Positions 33,853-41,152 of a DNA stretch of 64,000 nt are shown here, in pieces. The notes below the pieces were generated by a model, which saw nothing but the letters and a program-made list of their open reading frames with translations, made no database searches and was not told the DNA's origin. Numbering within the stretch: position 1 is the first letter of the stretch; each line of letters starts with the position of its first letter. Source of the stretch: UBA981 sp942490995 (GTDB lineage Bacteria > Pseudomonadota > Gammaproteobacteria > Ga0077536); NCBI GenBank assembly GCA_942490995.1, contig CALOBG010000021.1:99700-163699 (forward strand), read 5' to 3'. The translations under genes were made by a program, and so were the position numbers.

Positions 33853-35160
33853 CTAGCCGAACAGCACAAGCAGGCGTTGCAGCAGCGCGCCAGCCGGCAG
33901 GTTGATTTCGAATGCGCGTTCTACGAACCAATAGACGGCAATGACGATCAGGACAACAGCGCCGCCCGGCACCACGACCTTCAGGTACAGATCGCTGGCC
34001 CGGATCAAGTAAATCACAGGAAAGACGGCCGCAACGATGGCCAGCTGGCCGAGCTCGACGCCGAGATTGAATCCCAGCAGGGAGTGTACGAGGTAGCCGG
34101 CCGGAATGCCGATCTCGGACAACACGCTGGCGAAACCGAAGCCGTGGAACAACCCGAACACGAATACTACCCAGCCGATGCGGCCATGGAAGATGGGCAC
34201 CAGCAGGTCGAACGCCGCGATGGCGATCGACGCCGCGATCACCGATTCGACGAATCGCGATGATAGTTCGACCGTGCCCAGGGTGGCGTAGCTGAGCGTG
34301 ATGGTATGCGCGACGGTAAACAGGGTCACGATTTTGATCAGGTAGATCAGCGCCGGCCGCGCCGATGGCAGCGCTCGCCAATGACTCGAGGATCGCTGCA
34401 GTACGCCGGGCAACAGCAGCGCGACGAGGAAAAGAATGTGATCGATCCCGATCCAGATGTGGTGCGTGCCAAGCGAAACCATGGCCACGAAACCGCGCCA
34501 CGTCGACCCCTGGGATAAATCCAGCGTCTGCGTGGTCGCGTTCGGTGCGAAAACCAGCGCGATATTGGTTTCATTGTCAAACGTACCGGTCTGCCAATTG
34601 CGCTCAATCACCAGCAGACCGCGATGCTGCGGTTGTTCGTCAAACAGCACTTCGTAGCGCACATCGATCGCAGCAGGCGGCCGTGGCTGGTTGGGAAGTG
34701 CGAATTCGAGCACGACGTACTGCGCTTCGGTGGTCGGGAGGAACCGAATCGGCCCGAATTCAAGTGTTGCCGTGCGTCCTTCAAGCGCAAACGCAACGCG
34801 CTCACGATAGTAGGCATGAATGGCGGCAGTATGCGCTGCAAGATTATCGCCCGTGGCGCTGCCGTCAGTGGGCAGTCCAAGATCCAGCGCGAGGTTCAGA
34901 TCGGCCGTGGTGATTTCCAGGCGGCCGCCGACGCGTTCGCCATCGAGCTGCAGGAACAGGTAACTCTGGCCGAGCTTATGGGCGTGGGCGACACCGATGC
35001 TGCCGAACAGCACAGCGGTCACGATCAATAACCACGGCGCGCGCAGCGGGTTGGGCCTCGGCGGTCGGGAAACTGGACGCGGGTTCAAGATAATTTCAGC
35101 GTACCTTGTGAGTTGCGGGTAAGACCGCCCGCCGCCGGCAGGTTCCGGTGTAGACGACAT
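33853..35160 (-). CDS. HupE/UreJ-family membrane protein
   Basis: A 435-residue protein with an N-terminal hydrophobic signal (LLIVTAVLFGSIGVAHA), a periplasmic beta-rich region of about 200 residues, and a C-terminal membrane half of about six or seven helices containing GTHHIWIGIDHILFLVALLL and FGLFHGFGFASVLSEIGIP. The His-rich helix pattern is that of HupE/UreJ (PF13795-type) proteins, which are linked to nickel or cobalt but often have unproven roles. Start at the ATG 35160; the frame is open 53 codons further without similarity. Being first in the minus-strand operon, 9 bp before the prolyl oxidase gene, it is probably co-transcribed with the biosynthetic genes and might handle a metal or the product. 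Confidence 0.83.
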   Translation of the reverse strand: MSSTPEPAGGGRSYPQLTRYAEIILNPRPVSRPPRPNPLRAPWLLIVTAVLFGSIGVAHAHKLGQSYLFLQLDGERVGGRLEITTADLNLALDLGLPTDGSATGDNLAAHTAAIHAYYRERVAFALEGRTATLEFGPIRFLPTTEAQYVVLEFALPNQPRPPAAIDVRYEVLFDEQPQHRGLLVIERNWQTGTFDNETNIALVFAPNATTQTLDLSQGSTWRGFVAMVSLGTHHIWIGIDHILFLVALLLPGVLQRSSSHWRALPSARPALIYLIKIVTLFTVAHTITLSYATLGTVELSSRFVESVIAASIAIAAFDLLVPIFHGRIGWVVFVFGLFHGFGFASVLSEIGIPAGYLVHSLLGFNLGVELGQLAIVAAVFPVIYLIRASDLYLKVVVPGGAVVLIVIAVYWFVERAFEINLPAGALLQRLLVLFG

Positions 35161-35369
35161 ACTAGTGTAGCAGCGGCTTTCCGTGCGCGACCGGTGCTGC
35201 CACGGTAAATTTGTGTGAACTTTCCCATAATTACCCGTCAGACATTGCGATCGCGGCGCAACGATGACATCGTGACGCGTGCGCTGGCAGCCGGGATCGA
35301 CGACAACGGCGAACCACATACGGGCGCGCGGACACTCAACACAATGTATCCACGAAATCCGGCATCGTC
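35161..35369. promoter_or_regulatory. Divergent intergenic region between the two arms of the NRPS cluster
   Basis: 209 bases separate the minus-strand operon from the plus-strand ornithine cyclodeaminase gene, so at least two outward promoters must lie here. The AT-richest part is around 35205-35235 (AAATTTGTGTGAAC, CATAATTACC). I see no convincing -35/-10 pair or operator palindrome, and no regulator gene is linked to the cluster. Confidence 0.4.
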
Positions 35370-36467
35370 ATGCAGTCTCTGATCCTGAGCGCGAAGGACC
35401 TCGCGACGCTCGTGCGTCGGGTCGGACTCGATACCTTGTTCGACGACGTTGTAAGTGCCCTGCACGACGCGTGTAGTTCATTTACGCCGGAACGATACAC
35501 GGTAGCGGTGCGCGAAGGGTTTTATTACCGCGAACCGGAAGTCGGGTTACTCGAATGGATGCCGACCCTGGAAGCCGGGCGCAGCGCGACGCTCAAGGTC
35601 GTCAGTTACCACCCGCACAACGCGCAAAGCCATGGCCTGCCGACTATCCTTTCGACCTTGCTTGCGTTTGACCCACGCAGTGGACACCTGTGTGGACTGG
35701 TTGACGGCACCTTCGCCACGGCGTTGCGTACGGCGGCAGCGTCGGTGGTGGCAAGCCGGATCCTCGCCCCGCCGGACGCGCGCAGCATCGGGTTCATTGG
35801 CTGCGGTGCACAGGCGCTTGCCCATCTGCATGGCCTGCGGCGCAGCTTCGACCTCGACACCGTGTACCTGTTCGATACCGAGCCGACCACCAGCGCCAGT
35901 TTCGCCGCCCGTGCTCGCGGTCTGGGTCTCGATGGACTCAGCTTTGTGCCGGTCAGTGCGGCACAGGTACTGGCGGCGGCGGACATTCTTGTCACCGCTA
36001 CCTCTGTCGCAATCGATGCCGAGCCCGTGGTCAGCGATGGCGTGCATCGCGGATCCCTGCATATCAATGCCGTGGGGTCTGATTTTCCGGGTAAGTGCGA
36101 GCTGCCATTGAGCCTGCTGAAGCGCGCGTTGGTGTGTCCGGACGTAGTTGAGCAGGCGCAAAAAGAAGGCGAATGCCAGCGACTGACGAACGCCGAAATC
36201 GGCCCCGACCTGGTGCAGTTGGTGCAGTCGGCCGACCGTTACCGCGATGCCCGCAGCCGCTTGACGGTATTCGACTCCACCGGTTGGGGCCTGGAAGACC
36301 ACGTTACGCTCAAGATACTGCTCGCGTATGCCGGCGAACTCGGCATCGGCACACCGACCACGATCGAAACAAGCGCTGCCGATCCGCGCAACCCGTATTG
36401 CTTTGTCCACGACGCCAACGCAGCGATCATCCCGGACGCCCGCCTGCGGGCCATCGACGCCGGCTAG
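35370..36467 (+). CDS. Ornithine cyclodeaminase/mu-crystallin family protein
   Basis: A 365-residue NAD(P)-binding protein. The Rossmann motif is IGFIGCGAQALAHLHGL; the family pattern is also seen in LVDGTFATALRTAAASVVAS, and INAVGSDFPGKCELP. Family members convert L-ornithine to L-proline with loss of ammonia, or act as imine reductases or amino-acid dehydrogenases (for example SbnB). Because the divergent operon begins with proline activation and oxidation, proline supply is the simplest role. It ends in TAG at 36465-36467, and the next gene follows in the same frame after 36 bases. Confidence 0.87.
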   Translation: MQSLILSAKDLATLVRRVGLDTLFDDVVSALHDACSSFTPERYTVAVREGFYYREPEVGLLEWMPTLEAGRSATLKVVSYHPHNAQSHGLPTILSTLLAFDPRSGHLCGLVDGTFATALRTAAASVVASRILAPPDARSIGFIGCGAQALAHLHGLRRSFDLDTVYLFDTEPTTSASFAARARGLGLDGLSFVPVSAAQVLAAADILVTATSVAIDAEPVVSDGVHRGSLHINAVGSDFPGKCELPLSLLKRALVCPDVVEQAQKEGECQRLTNAEIGPDLVQLVQSADRYRDARSRLTVFDSTGWGLEDHVTLKILLAYAGELGIGTPTTIETSAADPRNPYCFVHDANAAIIPDARLRAIDAG

Positions 36468-36503
36468 CCGGACACGCTGGCGCGGGACACGGCGGCGGCC
36501 ATA

Positions 36504-37265
36504 TTGACCGGCAAAAACAGCGATCACGCCTGGCTTATCGGCTTGCACGCGGACGCCGAGGGCCTGGCGCGCGCCCGCGCCGTACTCAGTGACGCCGAAC
36601 TGGAGCGCGCCGCGCGGTTCGCCTTCGCGACCGTCGCCGAACGCTGGATCCTCGCCCACGCCGCCTGTCGAAGGATCCTGGCGCGCTACCTCGACAAGGA
36701 TCCGCGCGCGCTGATATTTGCAGAAAATGACAACGGCAAACCCTGTCTGGCCGGCACGCCCGGCAGGTCACGCCTGTATTTCAACTTTTCGCGCTCTCAC
36801 CAATACGCCCTGCTGGCGATCAGCTACCACAGCGAAATCGGCGCGGATATCGAACATTGCGCGGCAATCGACGATCTCGAAAGCGTCGCCCGGCGCTTTT
36901 TCTGTCCCGCCGAGCGTCGCACTATCCTTGCGCTCAGCGGCGCACAACGAGTGCAGGCGTTCTACCGGTGCTGGACGCGCAAGGAAGCTATTCTCAAGGC
37001 CAGCGGCAAAGGTTTGCGGGTCGCGCTCAACAGTTTCGAGGTGTCGCTGCAGGACCGGCCGCGTCCGCGCCTGATCAGCGTCGCCGACGACGAAGCTGAG
37101 GCCGTACGCTGGAGTCTGCACCACTACGCAAGCGACGCGTACATCGCCGCGGTCGCCTACCGCGACGCGCCGCGCAACCTGCGCTGGTTCATCGAACCCT
37201 CGAAAGAGCCGTCACCGGCGTTCGCATCGATCAGTCGATCCGCGGAGAAATGCCCAGGCATTTGA
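36504..37265 (+). CDS. Sfp-type 4'-phosphopantetheinyl transferase
   Basis: A 253-residue transferase that moves phosphopantetheine from CoA to carrier-protein serines. Motifs: FNFSRSHQYALLAI (P1-like), IGADIEH (Mg-binding Asp and Glu) and FYRCWTRKEAILKASGKGL (the WTxKEAxxKAxG signature). Its likely targets are the free carrier protein and the T domains of this cluster. The best start is the TTG at 36504, with a GGCGGCGG run just upstream; no ATG fits. It shares its reading frame with the preceding cyclodeaminase gene, separated only by that gene's TAG. The 3' end overlaps the convergent DCC gene by 35 bp. Confidence 0.9.
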   Translation: MTGKNSDHAWLIGLHADAEGLARARAVLSDAELERAARFAFATVAERWILAHAACRRILARYLDKDPRALIFAENDNGKPCLAGTPGRSRLYFNFSRSHQYALLAISYHSEIGADIEHCAAIDDLESVARRFFCPAERRTILALSGAQRVQAFYRCWTRKEAILKASGKGLRVALNSFEVSLQDRPRPRLISVADDEAEAVRWSLHHYASDAYIAAVAYRDAPRNLRWFIEPSKEPSPAFASISRSAEKCPGI

Positions 37266-37602
37266 GCAGCACGCGCCGCCCGAATTTCAGCGCCGGGTAG
37301 ACCGCCGCACCGAAGCGTCGCGACACGAACGGCAGCATCAGCACCGATTTCGGCAAGCCGCGCTCGGCCGCGGCGATATAGGCCATCGCCTCGGCGCCGA
37401 AATGGACCCGGCCATTGTGCTCGTCGATGATGAACCCGTCGTTGATTTCGAAACCGCGGCGGCGGTAGTCGGCAACCAGCCCTGGCGCCGATCGCGCGTC
37501 GACGAGTTCGACGCGATCGAAACGCCGGTGGAGGTGCTGCATCGCTGCAACACGGCTGCACACCGGGCAATCGCCGTCATAGAGGATGGTTACTTCGCTC
37601 AT
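37231..37602 (-). CDS. DCC-family (DUF393) thiol-disulfide oxidoreductase-like protein
   Basis: A 123-residue protein opening VTILYDGDCPVCSRVAAMQH: the DGDCPVC motif with two cysteines defines the DCC/YuxK family. The fold is thioredoxin-like. These proteins often occur next to or fused with HTTM membrane proteins, and a possible HTTM-like gene is at 19295 in the same cluster, which supports a joint membrane redox role. It overlaps the 3' end of the phosphopantetheinyl transferase gene on the other strand. Confidence 0.87.
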   Translation of the reverse strand: MSEVTILYDGDCPVCSRVAAMQHLHRRFDRVELVDARSAPGLVADYRRRGFEINDGFIIDEHNGRVHFGAEAMAYIAAAERGLPKSVLMLPFVSRRFGAAVYPALKFGRRVLLKCLGISPRID

Positions 37603-37848
37603 CGCCTCGTTGCGTGCCGGGTTCCTGTGTTTATGATAGCCCGCGAGCGGAATAATTCCCGCATTCGTACACGGACGTGCTGACGCGGCGCGGCGCCGGT
37701 GCGGTTATGATCGAGGGTAACGAGAGCGACGGACCAAACACCGCTCTCGACAGGTACCCGAGTCTGGCGCCGAAGTGCCATGCATGGGCAGGATGTAGAT
37801 GGCGACATCGCGAAATGAAAAAGAACTACTGGCGCACCCGCAGCGGAC

Positions 37849-38724
37849 ATGCATGAGCTGACCTTAAACCCGCTCGAGCAGCTCCTGCAGGGAGCCTGGC
37901 GCGCGAGCGATTGCGCAACCGAAGGTGATTACTACACCCTGTGGCGGTCGCACGGTCTGGATGAGCTCGAGCCGGTCGCGATGGCGGTCGCCGGTGCGGC
38001 GCTGGCTGATCGGTTGGCATGGGTTTTCTGCGCCGGCTATCAGGCCTGCCTGCGCAACGCCTTTGACAGGCTGCCGGCCGGCGGGTGGGCGGCGTTCGCC
38101 GCCACCGAAGACGTCCACAACCCGCAGGCCCACCCCGGCACGACACTCAGCGAACACGCCGGTCAGCTGTGTCTCGACGGCCACAAGTCGTGGGTGGCGC
38201 ATTCGCGTCTCGTCGACCATCTGATCATCACGGTCAATGACCCGGGCGGCGACAAGCGTCGCGCGCGCGGCGTGGTCGTCGACCCACGCGCGGATGGCGT
38301 GCATCTGCGGCACCGCGAAAGGCCCGCGTTTCTTGCCGCTATCAGCCAGGGTTACGCACGCTTCGAATATACCCCGATTGCCCGCGACGCGGTGTTCGAA
38401 TTCGAACCCATACGCCAGTTCGGGCGCACCGAGGCAAAGTTTGTCATGCTCGCCAGCGCCGTATTCATCTACACGCGCAGCGCCGATGACCTCGCCAGTC
38501 GTGCGCTGGCCTGCGCGGCCGCACTGACGGCGCTGCTGGCCGAGCGCGACACATCGCGACGCGTGTACGCCCGCATCGAGCAGGATTTTCAGCGTTGCGC
38601 CGAATTGTTCGAGCGCGAAAGCGACCTCACGTCAATTCCCGATTACGCCGATGACCGCCGCCTGCTACAGATGTACAGCGCAAGGATCCAGCGCCGCGCG
38701 CGCTACGCCGACGAAGAAAACTAA
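37849..38724 (+). CDS. Shortened acyl-CoA dehydrogenase-like protein
   Basis: A 291-residue protein, about 90 residues shorter than standard acyl-CoA dehydrogenases. The middle beta-domain is recognisable (AAFAATEDVHNPQAHPGTTL, LCLDGHKSWVAHSRLVDHLI, GVVVDPRADGVHLRHRE), and a helical C-terminal part follows (FVMLASAVFIYTRSADDL), but the usual catalytic helix and the GGxGxxxE segment are missing. It may be a degenerate or non-catalytic relative, or a carrier-bound substrate oxidase with a reduced fold. Start at the ATG 37849; no strong ribosome site is seen. It follows the plus-strand arm of the NRPS cluster, so a tailoring role is possible. Confidence 0.6.
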   Translation: MHELTLNPLEQLLQGAWRASDCATEGDYYTLWRSHGLDELEPVAMAVAGAALADRLAWVFCAGYQACLRNAFDRLPAGGWAAFAATEDVHNPQAHPGTTLSEHAGQLCLDGHKSWVAHSRLVDHLIITVNDPGGDKRRARGVVVDPRADGVHLRHRERPAFLAAISQGYARFEYTPIARDAVFEFEPIRQFGRTEAKFVMLASAVFIYTRSADDLASRALACAAALTALLAERDTSRRVYARIEQDFQRCAELFERESDLTSIPDYADDRRLLQMYSARIQRRARYADEEN

Positions 38725-38821
38725 ACAGGCGTGCGAAAACTTCGGACACGATTCGTGGCGTGCGTGTCTTGTTATTCCGCACACCTAATTTAGTCGCGCG
38801 GGAGAACTCGGCGGCCGCGGC

Positions 38822-40351
38822 TCAGGCCGCGGCTTCCAGCGGTGATGCGCGTTTCACCTTGTGCATGAGGCGGTATTCGGAAAAATCGGGCTGCTGCATG
38901 TCATCAAGGTAGCGCCGCGGTTTGAACGGGTAGAGGTTGGGCATGCCGGTTTTGTCCATGTACCAGCTCGTGCAGCCACCGGTGATCCACACCGTGTTGG
39001 GCATCTGCTTGCGCATCGCGTCGTTGTAAGCCGTAAACGCGGATTCCTCGACCGCGATGGCCTCCAGCCCGTCACGCTTCATCTTGTCGAGCATCGAGAT
39101 CACGTAATCAATTTGATTTTCGCTGATCGTGATCAGGGACAGGTTACCGACCGGCCCGGTCGGTCCCTCGAGCATCCAGAAATTCGGGAAGTTGGGCATT
39201 GCCAGCGCACGGTGAGCGCGCGGCACGCCGTCCCAGAAATCGGCCAGGTCGCGCCCGCCCTCACCGGTCACCTTCGTCGGCAGGATAAACGAACCGGGGT
39301 CGAAACCGGTCGCCAGTACCAGCACGTCGAGTTCGTGTAATTTGCCATCGCTGGTGCGCACACCCTCGTCGGTAATGCACTCGATACTTTCGGTGATCAG
39401 GTGGGCGTTGTCGCGGCTGATCGCAGGGTAGAATTCGGAACAGAAAATCAGCCGCTTGCAGGCCGCCTGGTAGGCGGGCGTGAGTTTCTTGCGCAACACC
39501 GGATCAGCGACATTCTTTTCGAGATTCTTCAGGCAGATCCAGCTCAGCAGGCGCTGCATGGGTTTGTTGCCGACGGTAGCTGCCGCGAAGGTGCGCAGCA
39601 TCAGCTGATAGTAGTAGTGATAGCCGAGTTTCTGCAGAAACGGCATCGCCTTCAGCGCGCGCTGCCAAAGTTTGGAATACTTTTTCTGCGGCAACGGCGC
39701 CATCCATTGCGGCGTACGTTGAAAAACGTGCATTTCGCCGACTTTGTCGGTGATCGCGCCGACAATCTGCGCCGCGGTCGAGCCGGTGCCGATGATACCG
39801 ACCCGTTTGCCGCGCAGTTCAACCGTGTGATCCCATTGTGCGGAATGAAATTTTTCTCCGGCGAACGTTTCGAGGCCGGGAATGTCAGGAAAGGCCGGGT
39901 GATGCAGAACGCCGGTAGCGGAGATCACGATATCAAAATAACGTTGCTGGCCGTCGGCGGTAGTCAGCCGCCAGCGCGGCGCTTCGTACACCAGGTCGGA
40001 AACCGGCGTGTTGAATTGCACCACGCTGTTGACGTCGAACTTGTCCGCTACCTCCTCCATATAGGCCTGGATCTCGGGGCCATAGGAAAAGCGATGGCTC
40101 CAGTCAGGTTTCATGGCGAAACTGAACGAATACCAGCGCGACGGCACGTCACAGGACAACCCGGGGTAGGTGTTTTCGCGCCACGTGCCGCCGACTCGAT
40201 CGGCTTTCTCATAAACCGTCAAATCGGTATAGCCGGCTTTGCGCAATTTCACCACCGCGGCGATACCGGACATGCCTGCACCGATGATCGCGATCGCGGG
40301 TTGCGCGCCGCGCTGTGACCAGCCTGGTTGGATCTGGGCCTGCATCGTCAT
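38822..40351 (-). CDS. Flavin-containing/Baeyer-Villiger-type monooxygenase
   Basis: A 509-residue FAD/NADPH monooxygenase. FAD motif AIIGAGMSGIAAVVKLRKAG, the GGTWRENTYPGLSCDVP segment, and second Rossmann motif GIIGTGSTAAQ. The signature is FxGxxxHxxxWD (F163, G165, H169, W173, D174): the last position is Asp rather than Pro, as in part of the family. Start at ATG 40351 or 40345, with GGGGAG upstream. It is divergent from a TetR gene, and two palindromic operators lie between them, so it is very probably repressed by that regulator. A carbonyl or lipid-like inducer is likely but unknown. Confidence 0.9.
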   Translation of the reverse strand: MTMQAQIQPGWSQRGAQPAIAIIGAGMSGIAAVVKLRKAGYTDLTVYEKADRVGGTWRENTYPGLSCDVPSRWYSFSFAMKPDWSHRFSYGPEIQAYMEEVADKFDVNSVVQFNTPVSDLVYEAPRWRLTTADGQQRYFDIVISATGVLHHPAFPDIPGLETFAGEKFHSAQWDHTVELRGKRVGIIGTGSTAAQIVGAITDKVGEMHVFQRTPQWMAPLPQKKYSKLWQRALKAMPFLQKLGYHYYYQLMLRTFAAATVGNKPMQRLLSWICLKNLEKNVADPVLRKKLTPAYQAACKRLIFCSEFYPAISRDNAHLITESIECITDEGVRTSDGKLHELDVLVLATGFDPGSFILPTKVTGEGGRDLADFWDGVPRAHRALAMPNFPNFWMLEGPTGPVGNLSLITISENQIDYVISMLDKMKRDGLEAIAVEESAFTAYNDAMRKQMPNTVWITGGCTSWYMDKTGMPNLYPFKPRRYLDDMQQPDFSEYRLMHKVKRASPLEAAA

Positions 40352-40372
40352 AATCGAAACTCCCCGAGAATA

Positions 40373-40423
40373 TTATTGACGTAGTGTCAATAAGCTAAAT
40401 CCTTATTGACGTACTGTCAATAG
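40373..40423. promoter_or_regulatory. Two tandem palindromic operators for the divergent TetR regulator
   Basis: TTATTGAC-GTAGT-GTCAATAA at 40373-40393 and TTATTGAC-GTACT-GTCAATAG at 40403-40423 are near-identical inverted repeats (8-bp arms, 5-bp centre) whose centres are 30 bp apart, three helical turns. The TTGACA inside the second copy, read on the minus strand (plus 40415-40420), can serve as a -35 box for the monooxygenase gene, with TAGCTT 17 bases on. Binding of TetR dimers to both would block transcription in both directions. Confidence 0.8.
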
Positions 40424-40495
40424 AGGCCACCGGCAGCTATACTGACAGGTCCCGGCGTCGGTGCCGCATGGCGCCACCAGAGAGACACTATCCTT

Positions 40496-41116
40496 TTGAA
40501 AAATCAGAGAATACGTCGTACCCCCGCAGAGGCTCGCGGGCAAATTGTAGCGGCCGTTGCGGCCGCCCTGGACGACATGGATTTTGCCGCGCTAACCGTT
40601 GAGGAAGTCACCCGTCGAGCCGGCATGACGCGCTCTGCGTTCTATCACTACTTTTCCTCGCTCGACGAACTGGCGCTCGATCTACTCCTGCACTTCGAAG
40701 GCGAGGTCAGGGCTGCGGTCGATCCCCTGCTCGAAGGTCACTACGATGCCGAGGAAGACTACCGCGCTACTTTGCTCAAGCACCTGACGACGATGTTCGA
40801 AGTGTTCCATCTCCACCACAAGAGCGTCGGTGCAATCGCTCAGGCCGCGAGCGGCAACCGCCGGGTTTTCGATCAGTGGCAGAACAGCGTGGTGAACTAT
40901 TACATCGACAAAACCGCGGAGTTCATCCGCCGCCAGGTTGCCCTCGGCCGCTCCAGCATCGATGACCCGCAGCGGGTGGCGAGCGCCCTGATCCTGATGA
41001 ACAACGCGGTCGGCACGGCCAACATCCTGCGTCCCGATCCCGACGATCCGCAGAAAGTCGCCGAAGTCATCGCCGCGATCTGGAACGCCACCATTTACCA
41101 ACCGCAGCTGCATTGA
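40496..41116 (+). CDS. TetR/AcrR family transcriptional regulator
   Basis: A 206-residue regulator. The DNA-binding domain is clear: EARGQIVAAVAAALDDMDFA, then LTVEEVTRRAGMTRSAFYHY and FSSLDELALDLL. The C-terminal 140 residues are the helical ligand and dimerisation domain. The start is a TTG at 40496; the ATG at 40468 is out of frame. It is divergent from the monooxygenase gene and followed after 36 bp by the NtaA-type monooxygenase gene, so it probably controls both through the operators at 40373-40423. Confidence 0.88.
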   Translation: MKNQRIRRTPAEARGQIVAAVAAALDDMDFAALTVEEVTRRAGMTRSAFYHYFSSLDELALDLLLHFEGEVRAAVDPLLEGHYDAEEDYRATLLKHLTTMFEVFHLHHKSVGAIAQAASGNRRVFDQWQNSVVNYYIDKTAEFIRRQVALGRSSIDDPQRVASALILMNNAVGTANILRPDPDDPQKVAEVIAAIWNATIYQPQLH

Positions 41117-41152
41117 AACCAGCCGGGGCGGTGCTTGTAGAGCGATGCGTTT

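Noticed and set aside
38814..38833. GCCGCGGC-TCAG-GCCGCGGC hairpin at the end of the flavin monooxygenase gene as a terminator
   Set aside because: It overlaps the stop codon and has no T-run; the arm is itself palindromic, so it is a composition effect as easily as a terminator.
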